This document shows, piece by piece, positions 55,501 through 64,000 of a DNA stretch of 64,000 bases. The position numbers and the translations under genes were made by a program. The notes under the pieces were generated by a model, which did not search any database, was not told where the DNA came from, and worked only from the letters and a program-made list of their open reading frames with translations. Where the stretch lies: NCBI GenBank assembly GCA_010279815.1, contig QEOQ01000316.1, forward strand, positions 1,760,193 through 1,824,192, given 5' to 3'. Every line of letters starts with the position of its first letter. Positions within the stretch are counted from its first letter, which is position 1. The DNA is from Brachionus plicatilis (taxonomy: Eukaryota; Rotifera; Eurotatoria; Ploima; Brachionidae).

Positions 55501-58500
55501 ATTCAAACTTTGTCCATTAACTGTCGGATAAGTTTTGACCAAATTCAGGACTAGATTGGAAAAATTTTTGCTCTGTTTAGTCGAAAAAGGGTCATAGACC
55601 GAGTCCGCAATGGCTATTAATTTGTTGAAGACAACTTTTTCCACAATATAAGGCACTAGCATTAAATCATCATCAGATAAATTTTGATTCTGAAAGCTGA
55701 TTAACTCTTTAAACCAGTCGGTTTTTTCCAAATAATCTGGCAAGTCTTTTTCCAAGGGATTCCAATCAATCAAGTCGAAACGGATCAATGGAGAGAACAA
55801 CTTGGGAAGTGACAGCGACACAAATGCATTCTTATAATTGTGTTCATTTAATTTTTTCCATTTTTCAAATCTTTTTTTAATTAAATTAAATCTATAGAAA
55901 TCTTCCAGAACATCGGTGAAACAATTTTCCCTCAGTTGTTTGAGCATCTCTTGCTTCTGCTGCTCGAATACTTCCATGTCTTCTGGGCTTTCTTCATCGT
56001 CAGTTGAAAAACCCTCATTTAGCTCAATTGGGTGTCGTGCTTCACTTTGTCTTTGAGCTCGTCGCATGGACCTTCTGTATTCTCTTTGCCTAGTTCTACC
56101 CAAATGTGCTGGCTCTAGTGGTTTCTTACTTGCCGAAATTGAAAGAGAAGTCTCGCTATTTTGATCCCGTAGGTTTTCATGGCGCCTTTTCAATACCATT
56201 GAGCACCTTTCTTTGTGCATCTCGAGCCACCTTTGCTCTGTCTTTTCAATTTCTACAATTTTTTCATTATAACAGTCAATGAAGTCGGTCAAATAGGCCT
56301 TTAGCTCTTGGTAAAAAGTATACTGTTCGTCCAGAGATGGCTTGGATTTTTTCAAATTTTCCAAATCGGTTTTATTAGCGCTTAAATTCTCAACAGTCAT
56401 GTTGTACTCATTTAAATGCGATCTGTGTGTCTCTTCCAAAGAATTTAGACTGAAAAAAAAATTTAATAAATCAAAAAATTTAATTAAAAATATTTTATTT
56501 AAAGTTCCAGAAATTCAAAATTTAAATTCTATCTGAATTTTTAATTTTTGACTTGAATTTTGTAAACTACGTCCTTTGAAACCCTAAATTTCTTTTTTTT
56601 TTTTTGGGGGGAGGGGGGGCTTAAAAAAAATTTTTACATTCAAGGGTCTAAAAATAACTAACCTTTTAAAAATTTATAGTTATTTCAGACCCAGGTATTC
56701 AATGATAAAATTAAAATATTTTAAGAATTATATAAAGAGCTGCTACGAAACCTTGAATTCATCATATTTTATTTTAAATTAAATTTTTAATTTTTATTTA
56801 ATCTATTAAATTAAATACATATTAAATATCAAATTTTTTTTTAAATACAAAAATTATCAAAAATCATATACACAGAGCTGTATTAAAAAAGATATTCAAT
56901 CAGAATTATTAAAAATTAAAATTTTTAACAATTTTTTTTTACTTTTTTAAGATGACTTATATATTTTTTACATTTTTCAACAGTCGATGTTTTTTGAAAC
57001 CATTTATAGCTAAATTCACTAAATTCTGATCAAGTGTCTTTTTTTTTTTACAGCTATGTGTATATGATTTTTGATAATTTTTGTATTTAAAAAAAAAAAT
57101 TAATATTTAATATGTATTTAATAAAAAAAAATTTAAAATGTTCGTACTAAATATTTTCAAATACCGATCTGGGAAAACTAATAAATGTGAAATTCATTCC
57201 AAAAGAATCCACATTCAAAGAAGTTTGGGACAAGGCAGCAAACAGCTTAGAAGCAAAAAATGCTGGAAAATAAAATCTGTTTTGTATAATATTAAAATAT
57301 TAATTTACATATTTTGTTAATAAAAAATAGAGTATAACAGTTAAAAAATCAATTGTTGAATTTTACCATTTTTCACGTTTTTTTACAAATATTTACCGAA
57401 ATTCACGTCAGTTATCGTCAAAAAATTCAATCAAATTTTGTTTTTTTTACTTTTTCAAAAAATCAATAAAAAATTTTTTTATGAAAATTGGTTTTTCTGG
57501 AGAAATTTTGGAATTTTTTTTTCACTGAATATTACAATAATCATAGGTAATTTAGGATAATTATCGTTATTTAACGATAAATACCGTTTTTTAGATTACC
57601 ATATTTAATGTCAAATATGGTAAAATATCCTGAATTTACCATAATTTACGTAAAATAAGGTGAATTAAAGGTATTGTTGCAGCACTGTAAATTCTGAAAG
57701 AGCATAACATTTTCTACTCTCTGGTATATATTTTTAATTTCGAATTCCATTTTAAATATTTATTTATTTGAAAAATATGAAAATTAAAAAAATCAAATGG
57801 TTTTGAAACTTTACTCATATAAAATAAAGCTAAAATTCAAAAAAGTAAAACCATAGATTTTTTCAGAAATTTTAATAAAAATTTGGTCTCAAATGATCCC
57901 TGGGACTACATACATTCAGGTGAAAAAAAGCGTTGTTTTTGGCTTTTTTTCAATAAATAAAATTGACACACCCTTTTTTAAAATAAAAATATACACCGGA
58001 GTATAGAAAATTTTATGCTCTTTCAGAATATATATAATTTTAAAAAATATTTTAATTTTATCATTGAATACCTGAGTCTGAAATAACTGAAACTTTTTAA
58101 AAGGTTAGTTATTTTAGACCCTTGAAAGTAAAAATTTTTTTTAACCCCCCCAAAAAAAAAAGTGTTTCAAAGGACGTAGTTTACAAATTTCAAGTCAAAA
58201 ATTAGAAATTCAGATAGAATTTAAGTTTTTAATTAATTGAACTTAAAAATAATAAAAAATTTGCCAATTTACTTTGTTTTAAGGCTTTCTTTGATACTAA
58301 GAAATGTTATTTGTGAAAGAGTGGACAATTTGTCTGCAGCGAACGTTTTGTCAAATGAAGATTCGATGTCCATCGGCTCGGACTCCAAATTAGCGCCTAG
58401 AAGTTTTTCAATAAATTTTGTTTTTTTAACATCGTTGAAATCAGTTGATGAAAACTTCAAACAAAAATTTTAATTTATTAATAAAAAATTTTTTTAAAAA

Positions 58501-59695
58501 AAATTTTTAATTTTATTTTAATGGTGTTTACCGACTTGTGAAATTTGAACTCCTTTTTTAATTTGTTCTTTTTCCCATCTTTCCAGTTCGTCTTCGCTAA
58601 AATCTGACTCCTTGTCGTCATCACTGCCTTGCTCGAAAGCGAGAAAATTGCTACGGGTCATGTGACGCTCTTTGCGGTACTCTTCTCGATAGTTCATGTT
58701 CAAACGAGAATTTTTTTGAATCACACCATGCTCATCTTCGCTCAAATCTTCTTCTTCTTCTCTAAATAAAAAAAATTTAAAATCTAAAAAAAATTTTCTC
58801 AGTCTATTTTCGAAAAAATAAATAAAAATTCCAAAAAATTTTTTTCAATCTATTTTCATAAATAAATAAATAAAAATTTAAAATCTAATCAATTTTTTTC
58901 ATTACTTTACTAAGGTTGATTTTCCCGAAGCCGGTTTAGATCGTTCTATTGGGATAAAGTCTCCTTGTCGCGCCATTTGGCGTTTTTTTCTTGCCTCATG
59001 AATCAAATTGGCATCTGGTATGATTCCGCTTTTGAGCATAAGTTTCATAGAACGCTTGGCTTCGTCAGTCTCGCGCTCCACTGGATCAAGGTCTTCGCCA
59101 GTCAAAATTTCGAACTCTTCTCTCAAACGCTTTGAAAAATTTTATTTTAAGTTTATTTTTTATTTTGAAAAATTACTCGAAGTTTATCATTCTCAGTTTG
59201 TTCTACCGGTTTAGCCTCTTCATCAGACTCAATTTGATAAGACTCAAATTCTTCTTCGGACTTGATGTTCTCTTCTGAGTATTTGTTAGTCAAATATTTA
59301 GACAAATTTTTTTCCACTTTTTTCAAGGGTTTTATTCGAACTTCTTCATTAAACAATATTTCAGAGGAGTTGTCTTCTTTTTTTATTGAAATATTGCCAT
59401 CTTGTTCTTGGACATTTTTCTCTTTTTCTTTTTTAGACTTTTTTTGCTCCCTGGCAATGCGTCGGCTTTCCTTTGACTTTTTTAACTTGAACTCAACAAC
59501 ATCTTCTTCATCTTCAAAACTTAATTTGTTCGTTTTGCCATCAGATTTTGGTTTTTGGCTTGGATATTGAGCTTCTTCAGAGGTTCGAGAAAAACTAGTT
59601 GATTTTGAAGGTTCGGTTTTGACAGAAACGTTTTCCTCTTCTGAATCGAAATCAGTTCGATTAGAACGAAAATTTCGTTTGGATTTTTTAAACAT
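52595..59695 (-). CDS. PAXBP1: PAXBP1 (GCFC1): GC-rich-sequence DNA-binding-factor-like splicing protein
   Basis: Seven exons: 59695-59177, 59129-58906, 58761-58536, 58454-58273, 56449-55418, 53128-52915, 52846-52595; about 882 residues (human 917). PAXBP1 is a nuclear factor that links Pax3/7 to H3K4 methyltransferases and has a spliceosome-related paralogue. Clear blocks: SGIIPDANLIHEARKKRQMA, WEKEQIKKG, RQREYRRSMRRAQRQ with GFSTDDEE, SLPKLFSPLIRFDLIDWNPL, VEKVVFNKLIAIADSVYDPFS, FHRQFYSCAK, LAIDCLLNRYMLIALQN. The N-terminus is acidic/basic and disordered. All junctions keep phase. The donor of exon 3 is a weak GTCGGT; a nearby GGTAAAC would break the frame. Intron 4 is filled by transposon-like DNA; intron 5 is 2.3 kb. 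Confidence 0.93.
54795..54835 (+). repeat. Hairpin-tail repeat, copy 4
   Basis: T-rich tract, then AAAGAACTATAGCTCGATAC, then AGTAAATAAATAAAATG. Core AGCTATAGCT-like palindrome shared with the copies at 20.7 and 20.85 kb. Confidence 0.5.
55230..55352 (+). CDS. Possible small ORF or first exon antisense in PAXBP1 intron 5
   Basis: An ATG at 55230 opens MNVPIKYLCALKNFSENYFH and on to a stop at 55350; just before the stop is a fair donor (CTTAAG|GTAATT). Composition is a little better than chance, with Cys, Pro, Ala and His. No partner exon or family; listed as a weak candidate for a nested gene. Confidence 0.2.
   Translation: MNVPIKYLCALKNFSENYFHNFFKNYALFNSAAIKNKNLR
56810..57122. mobile_element. 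Nested 313-base inverted-repeat element
   Basis: About 73-base ends, ATTAAATACATATTAAATAT then TTTAAATACAAAAATTATCA then AAAATCATATACACAGAGCT on the left and the reverse complement (57050-57122) on the right. A single end of the same family lies at 10060-10111. Confidence 0.85.
57123..57290 (+). pseudogene. Coding-like fragment, copy B (frameshifted)
   Basis: Closely matches copy A (9922-10060, minus strand): CCGATCTGGGAAAACTAATA, AATGTGAAATTCATTCCA, TCCACATTCAAAGAAG and GGAAAATAAAATCTG. Here one extra A after TATTTTCAA breaks the frame, and the 3' part carries about 11 extra bases. Flanked on the left by the nested inverted-repeat element in both copies. Confidence 0.7.
57693..58028. mobile_element. 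Second nested inverted-repeat element
   Basis: Arms TCTGAAAGAGCATAACATTT ... GGTATATATTTTT (57693-57735) and the reverse complement (57986-58028), about 43 bases with a few mismatches, around 250 bases without ORF. Its right end abuts or overlaps the inner edge of the outer element's right arm. Confidence 0.7.
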
Positions 59696-60128
59696 GTTAT
59701 GTTATCTATTTTTAATTGAATAGACCAAGTAAAATACTTAAGAACTAAAATTAGTAGAATTACTCAAATTAACTAAAACATTAAATGTAAAATAGTTGCA
59801 AATGAGTATAATAAAAATAAAAGATTGCAAAACAAACAGGATTTTTTGAAAAAGAGAATTTTTTTTGGTGAATTTGATTTTTCGAGTAAACAAGAGAAAA
59901 AAATAGACGATATTAGATAAGATCAAGATAAAATTTAACAAATTTAATTGAATGAATAAAAAAAATTTATTTATTTTAAAAAATTTATTTTATGATTAAA
60001 TTAATTGAAAATTTACTGGAAATAACCATGTTTACTTAGAATAAAAAAATTCAAATAACAAAAAATTAAACAACAGATAAAAATAACCATGTGAATTATG
60101 AAGCTTGAAATGAGCTAGTTTTTTTATT
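59696..60128. other. Intergenic between PAXBP1 and calreticulin
   Basis: AT-rich, 433 bases; includes the PAXBP1 upstream region and calreticulin 3' UTR. No further feature seen. Confidence 0.5.
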
Positions 60129-61364
60129 TTACAATTCATCTTTTTCAGCATCATTAGATTCGGTATCAACATCAGCTGGTTCATCGGTTTCATTTTCACC
60201 TTTATCTTGGCTCGCTTTTTCAGCTTCCTCTTGTTTGCGTTTCTCTTCTTCGCGTTGTCGCTGTTCTTCGTCTAGTTTTTCTTTGGCTTTTTGTTCAGCT
60301 TCTTTGGTTTGACCCCATGTTTCATTACCGATTTGCTCAGCATAAGCTTCGTTATCAGTAACTAAAATGTTGTCGAAAATTGTTCCTGATTTTACTTGCC
60401 ACAAGTCAAAGCCAACAGCACCGATGTCAGTGTATCTATACAAGAAGTCATCAGAAGCATAATCTGGATTGTCGATTTCAGGATGAATCCATGGTCCCTT
60501 GTAGTTTGGATTATCTACTTGTTTTGGTTTCCATTCGCCTTTGTATTCTGGGTTGTTGATTTTTGGTGGAGCCCATTCACCGTCCATTTCATCGTCCCAA
60601 TCGTCTGGTTTTTTGGCATCAGGATCCGGAATGAATTCTGGTTTATCCCAGTCTTCTGGTTTGGTATCAGTTGGATCATCGATTTTTTCATTGTCTTCCC
60701 AGTCATCTGGCTTTTTGGCGTTTGGATCTGGAATTTTTTTTGGCGCCAAAAAGTCCCAGTCTTCTTCCAACTTGCCTGATTCTACTTTTTCGTTGTCAAT
60801 TTTAACCACATATGTATTGTCCGGATTCAGTACTAGTGTATACAAATGACTAAGCTCATCGTCTTTACATTTAATCTCTTTTTTGGTCAATAAATTTTTT
60901 CCTTTATAATTGAAGATAACGTGTACTTTTTTGGTCGAGTATCCACAAATGTCTGGTCCAAACATAATATAGTAAGGTGAATCACCGTGAAGTGACGTTT
61001 GATCTAAATCTTTTGGATACAATTTGATATAACCACCACCACAGTCAATCTTTTGTTCGTGTTTTACAGTAAATTGAATGACAAGGGATTTGCCTTCGTT
61101 CGAGAATGGCTCGAGTTTAGCTGAAATTCCATAAAACCGAGCGTCTTGCGATGTCTGAATGCCAACATCTTTCTCAGCATCACCGTAAAATTTACCATGA
61201 GACAATTTAAAAGCGCCTTGTTCATCTCCTTTAAATGTTGATTCAACCCATCGCTTTTTAAAGGTATCTTCACTTTCAAATCTTTCATCAAAGTAAACAG
61301 TTTTGTCTGAGATGACTCTTTCGGCCAAAGCCAAAGCCATTACGGCTATTAGAAACTTGTTCAT
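60129..61364 (-). CDS. CALR: Calreticulin, ER calcium-binding lectin chaperone
   Basis: Single exon, 411 residues (usual about 400-417). It binds monoglucosylated N-glycans on folding glycoproteins and buffers ER calcium. Signal peptide 1-19; N lectin domain with KHEQKIDCGGGYIKLYP (101-117) and IMFGPDICG (133-141), C108 and C140 being the conserved disulfide; P-domain 211-302 with three PDPxAxKPDDWD-type repeats followed by three GEWxPxxIxNPxYKG-type repeats; then acidic C-domain ending in the ER-retention signal KDEL. The acidic tail (about 355-411) is fairly Lys/Gln-rich. All hallmark elements are present and the gene looks intact. TATA box about 55 bases upstream. Confidence 0.98.
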   Translation of the reverse strand: MNKFLIAVMALALAERVISDKTVYFDERFESEDTFKKRWVESTFKGDEQGAFKLSHGKFYGDAEKDVGIQTSQDARFYGISAKLEPFSNEGKSLVIQFTVKHEQKIDCGGGYIKLYPKDLDQTSLHGDSPYYIMFGPDICGYSTKKVHVIFNYKGKNLLTKKEIKCKDDELSHLYTLVLNPDNTYVVKIDNEKVESGKLEEDWDFLAPKKIPDPNAKKPDDWEDNEKIDDPTDTKPEDWDKPEFIPDPDAKKPDDWDDEMDGEWAPPKINNPEYKGEWKPKQVDNPNYKGPWIHPEIDNPDYASDDFLYRYTDIGAVGFDLWQVKSGTIFDNILVTDNEAYAEQIGNETWGQTKEAEQKAKEKLDEEQRQREEEKRKQEEAEKASQDKGENETDEPADVDTESNDAEKDEL

Positions 61365-61415
61365 TTTTGTTTCAATCTTACCAAAACATGTGTTTGTGAT
61401 TTAGTAAATTGAAGA

Positions 61416-61423
61416 TTTTTATA
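61416..61423 (-). promoter_or_regulatory. TATA box of calreticulin
   Basis: TATAAAAA on the minus strand about 52 bases before the start codon. I looked for an ER-stress element (CCAAT-N9-CCACG) nearby and found none convincing. Confidence 0.5.
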
Positions 61424-62007
61424 AGTAGAAATATTCCTTTACAAAATGAACTTTTGTTCTCTTTTATTTTTAAATGGGAAATTCTTTCAAAAGTTGTGTT
61501 CAATTTTTGTTGGTTGATAATTTTTTGTTTTTACTAAATCGACAAAAAAATTGTCTTCAACTTTTAATATTATTTTCTCTTGACTTTGTATATGGCAATA
61601 GAAAAATTTTTCGTTGGCAATTTTTCAAAATTTACGATTCAATTTTTCTGATATCTCCTAATTTTAACCAATTATTTTGTTACAACGTTGATACACGTTT
61701 ATTAATTAAATTCATTTTATGCTTATTTATCTTTCCCTTTTATATATAGTTATAAATATCTTAACTTTTGTTAAATCTAATTGATTATAATATATTTTTA
61801 GATTTTTGGAACACCCTTTAAATGTTTTGTTGGTTTTCCACGTTATCTTATCAATTTGTCACGAAACATGTGATTATTATCACTTTCTCAATTGTGACAA
61901 TCACTTGTCACTTTACAATTTTTTACAAGTCATTAAATATCAAAAAATAATGTTAAATATAAAAATATAAAAACCTTTGTATTTATAAATATATATTTTT
62001 ACCTAAT

Positions 62008-62062
62008 CATGAATCCAGGCAATTTTGAACCTTGCTTAGTCTTTGCTTTCAGTCAAATGGTA
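62008..62062 (+). repeat. Duplicated exon-like module, copy 1
   Basis: ATGAATCCAGGCAATTTTGA, then ACCTTGCTTAGTCTTTGC, then TTTCAGTCAAATG|GTAAAA. It is open for 17 codons (MNPGNFEPCLVFAFSQM) and ends at a possible donor, so it could be a first coding exon. Copy 2 lies at 62891. Confidence 0.45.
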
Positions 62063-62693
62063 AAAATTATACAACTCAGGGAAAAAAAAATGTGTATGGT
62101 CACATAAAAAGTACGCTTGTCACCAAACGAATATTAATGTTCACCAAATTCTTTCAGAAATAAGCAAATTTATATTTTTCAAATTATCTTTTATATTATT
62201 AAATTAAATAAAAATGAAATGATATTGTAATTTTAAACATGGTAAAAATATATAAGAATTTGAATATTCTTTATGCAAAAAAAAACTGAGTTGATTGAAA
62301 AAATGGAAAATGAACAAACATAGTTGTCCTAAGATACTAAAGATTTGATCAGGAAAATTTTAAGTGGTAAACCTTTTTAATTTGATCTATGCAGTAAAAA
62401 ATAAATTAATGGCGAATTAGTTCAAAATTTCATAAAAGTAAAAGAATTCAATATTTTTAATTTTTATGTATTATACTTTTATGAATTTTTGAGACTTTTC
62501 GCTATTAGGTTTTGTATTTGAATTAGACTTTAATTTTAACAAATAATATGAATAAATAAAATCGATTTATTTTTTTATTATTATTAATCCTATAGATCAC
62601 CAAATTAATGACAATTTTTACCTTATTATTTTAATTTGTTATTTATTCAAAATTATTTTGTTTATAAATTATTTACAAAAACTTAAGAAAAAG

Positions 62694-62717
62694 CTGGACT
62701 GATAATTATCAGTCCAG
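62694..62717. repeat. 24-base perfect palindrome
   Basis: CTGGACTGATAA followed directly by its reverse complement TTATCAGTCCAG, flanked by A-rich DNA. Confidence 0.95.
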
Positions 62718-62890
62718 AGAGAAAAAGCCTATAAAAAGATTTTAAAAATTTAAAAATTTGAAGTCTTATCGACCGATCTAAAATGAATTATCTGGGTTTG
62801 ATTTTATTTCAATTTTGATTATGATTCTATCATGGACTTGTTTTTCGTTTGAATTTTGATTTTCATTTATTTATTTAAAATTTTATTTGG

Positions 62891-62950
62891 GATGAATCCA
62901 GGCAATTTTGAACCTTAGTCTTTCCTCTCAGTCAAATGGTAAAAATTATG
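62891..62950 (+). repeat. Duplicated exon-like module, copy 2 (shifted)
   Basis: ATGAATCCAGGCAATTTTGA, then ACCTTAGTCTTTCCTCTCAG, then TCAAATGGTAAAAATTATGC. A four-base loss after ACCTT relative to copy 1 brings in a stop after eight codons. Confidence 0.45.
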
Positions 62951-63439
62951 CGTTCCATCGAAAATAAAATTAAATGTTATATTACAATGAAAAAAAGAAC
63001 ATTATTCTTTTAATTTGTTTTTAGCTATTACAATGAAAACTTCGAGAGTCATTTCTGACTTTTTTTTTTGACCAACTGTGAGCTAAAATTGTGATCCAGG
63101 CTCACCTTATCTTTTTTTTGATTTAAGTTATCCAATTTATGCCTTTAATTTTTTCAAAATTTTCAAATCAAAATATTCAAAAAAAAATCTTCTCCTTTGA
63201 TATTTTAAGAGTCTTGAATTTACTTATCAAAGTTAAAAAATCTTTTTGTTAAGAATAATAAATTGTTTTAATGGAAATGAAATAAAGAAATAAAAATAAT
63301 TAATTTTCGTATTCGATTTTATTGAAAAATTATAAATGTTTTTCAAAAGATAAAAAATTATTAGACTTTGTAAATTGATTACATACTAATTAAAATCAAT
63401 TTATGATAATCTAAGAATTAAGAATTTTTTTAGAGCTCT

Positions 63440-63664
63440 TAATTCAAATTATTAGCGATGGTAAACTGAGCGGCATTGGTATTCGCGGTGTCATCTTGAA
63501 AGTGCTTAAATCAATTTTACTAAATAAAATAAGTTAAAAAAACTAAATTTAATTAACTTTTAACTAATTTTGTAAGTATTTAGTGGAATCAATAAGATTT
63601 ATTTTCACTTAAATAGCCAAAACAAATGACCCCATCAATGCTACCGTCAATCCATTTCCCGGCC
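63440..63664 (-). CDS. Partial minus-strand gene at the window edge
   Basis: After an acceptor TATTATATAG (63665) the minus strand reads PGNGLTVALMGSFVLAI and stops at 63609; the hydrophobic run looks like a GPI-anchor signal or last membrane helix. A further open piece near 63520-63456 (HFQDDTANTNAAQFTIANNLN, stop) follows an AAG acceptor and may be an alternative last exon. Upstream exons would lie beyond 64000. Family not recognised. Confidence 0.35.
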
Positions 63665-64000
63665 CTATATAATATAAAGAATAAATATTCTTCAAAAATT
63701 ATTTTTTCAAATTATTACATTTCAAAATTTTATATAATTTATCAAAAAAATATTTAATACTAATTTAATTTAATAAAAGATTTTAGAGTTCAAAATATTT
63801 TTTTGTTGAAAACTAAAACCAGACTTCAATTCAAATCAAAGTCATGACTTGATTTAAGCCTAAGATAAGAATTTAAATACATAAATTTATGACTTTTACT
63901 TAAAGGACTATTTAAATGAAACTCTTTCAAATTTTTTATTTTATTTTATATCAATTTTATATGAGCATAAATAATATCTCTCCAGAAATCCAGTTAAAAT
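63665..64000. other. AT-rich window end with AAGTC-type words
   Basis: Contains CAGACTTCAATTCAAATCAAAGTCATGACTTG-type words (split here: CAGACTTCAATTCAAATC, AAAGTCATGACTTG) related to the tract at 23.5-24.2 kb. No exon seen. Confidence 0.5.

Larger units (their letters stand above)
56522..58224. mobile_element. 1.7-kb element with about 205-base terminal inverted repeats
   Basis: Left arm 56522-56737 and right arm 58020-58224 are reverse complements with about 85-90 percent match by eye, sharing TTAAATTCTATCTGAATTT, GTAAACTACGTCCTTTGAAA, a G-run (C-run on the other side), AAGGGTCTAAAA, TAACTAACCTTTTAAAA and CAGGTATTCAATGATAAAAT. Interior has no transposase; it holds two nested inverted-repeat elements and a coding-like fragment. 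A nonautonomous foldback-type transposon is the simplest reading. Confidence 0.88.
56450..58272 (-). other. PAXBP1 intron 4, almost wholly repeat-derived
   Basis: The intron runs from donor AA|GTAAAT (58272) to acceptor TTTTTTTTCAG (56450). Only about 50 bases at the 58-kb (donor) end and 70 bases at the 56-kb (acceptor) end lie outside the large inverted-repeat element, so the element nearly equals the intron. Confidence 0.8.
61365..63608. other. Intergenic, with a duplicated short module and a palindrome
   Basis: The 91-codon frame at 61474 is Phe/Leu/Ile-rich and has no support. Contains the duplicated module at 62008/62891 and a 24-base palindrome at 62694. Confidence 0.5.

Noticed and set aside
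57138..57320. 60-codon plus-strand frame in PAXBP1 intron 4
   Set aside because: This is the shifted frame of copy B of the coding-like fragment; copy A shows that the original reading frame was different.
60396..60849. Long plus-strand frames rich in Trp/Phe/Ile or Ser/Gly
   Set aside because: Antisense shadows of the calreticulin P-domain repeats.
61474..61749. 91-codon plus-strand frame upstream of calreticulin
   Set aside because: Phe/Leu/Ile/Asn-rich composition fits chance openness in AT-rich DNA, and it lies in the divergent upstream region without splice or homology support.

Overview
This is nuclear DNA of an animal. It is very AT-rich. The genes have short AT-rich GT-AG introns (about 40-60 bases) plus a few kilobase-sized ones, and several encode animal-type proteins: an ankyrin/SOCS-box protein, a VMO-I domain protein, PAXBP1, MICOS13, TMEM267, calreticulin with a KDEL tail, and a SLC47/MATE transporter. 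Nothing bacterial or viral is seen. The AT content, tiny introns and mix of domains would fit a small-bodied protostome such as a monogonont rotifer; this is inference only, since no species marker is present.

Layout. 1-17 kb is a compact housekeeping block: a small acidic protein gene (2921-3556,+), WDR33 (8482-4607,-), MICOS13 (9237-9648,+), WDR77/MEP50 (11896-10857,-), TMEM267 (11951-12592,+) and CTU1 (16633-15476,-). WDR33/MICOS13 and WDR77/TMEM267 are head-to-head pairs; only 54 bases separate the start codons of the second. 13.9-19 kb is littered with inverted-repeat elements, tandem repeats and a Tigger/pogo-like transposase relic. 19.3-25.2 kb holds pieces of one to three minus-strand genes (a RING-H2 protein, a Ser-rich basic protein, an orphan last exon). 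25.2-31.5 kb is a gene desert. 31.5-33.9 kb is a 13-exon MATE transporter. Just downstream lies a degenerate tRNA-Thr, and about 1.6 kb further on a partial copy of MATE exons followed by an intact tRNA-Thr(AGT), so transporter exons and tRNA were duplicated together. 34.4-44 kb is repeat-rich: two copies of a small two-exon coiled-coil gene (one frameshifted), at least four LINE remnants and many palindromes.

44.5-64 kb is again gene-bearing: a secreted cysteine-rich protein (44580-45452,+), a coiled-coil protein (47352-46508,-), a secreted VMO-I plus ricin-type lectin fusion (48934-47867,-), an ankyrin/SOCS-box protein (52339-51438,-), PAXBP1 (59695-52595,-, seven exons) and calreticulin (61364-60129,-). 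PAXBP1 intron 4 is almost entirely a 1.7-kb element with about 205-base inverted ends and two smaller inverted-repeat elements inside. One of these sits beside a coding-like fragment whose paralogue lies at 9.9-10.1 kb.

Functionally the genes are mostly unlinked housekeeping: mRNA 3'-end processing (WDR33), Sm-protein methylation (WDR77), tRNA wobble thiolation (CTU1), cristae organisation (MICOS13), splicing/transcription (PAXBP1), ER folding (calreticulin), organic-cation export (MATE) and ubiquitin ligation (RING, SOCS box). No operon-like cluster is evident. The most unusual items are the VMO-I/ricin fusion, the nested foldback intron of PAXBP1, the tRNA-linked duplication of MATE exons, and the recurring coding-like fragment tied to a foldback element. 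Exon borders were worked out by hand from splice sites, reading phase and remembered family sequences, without alignment software.
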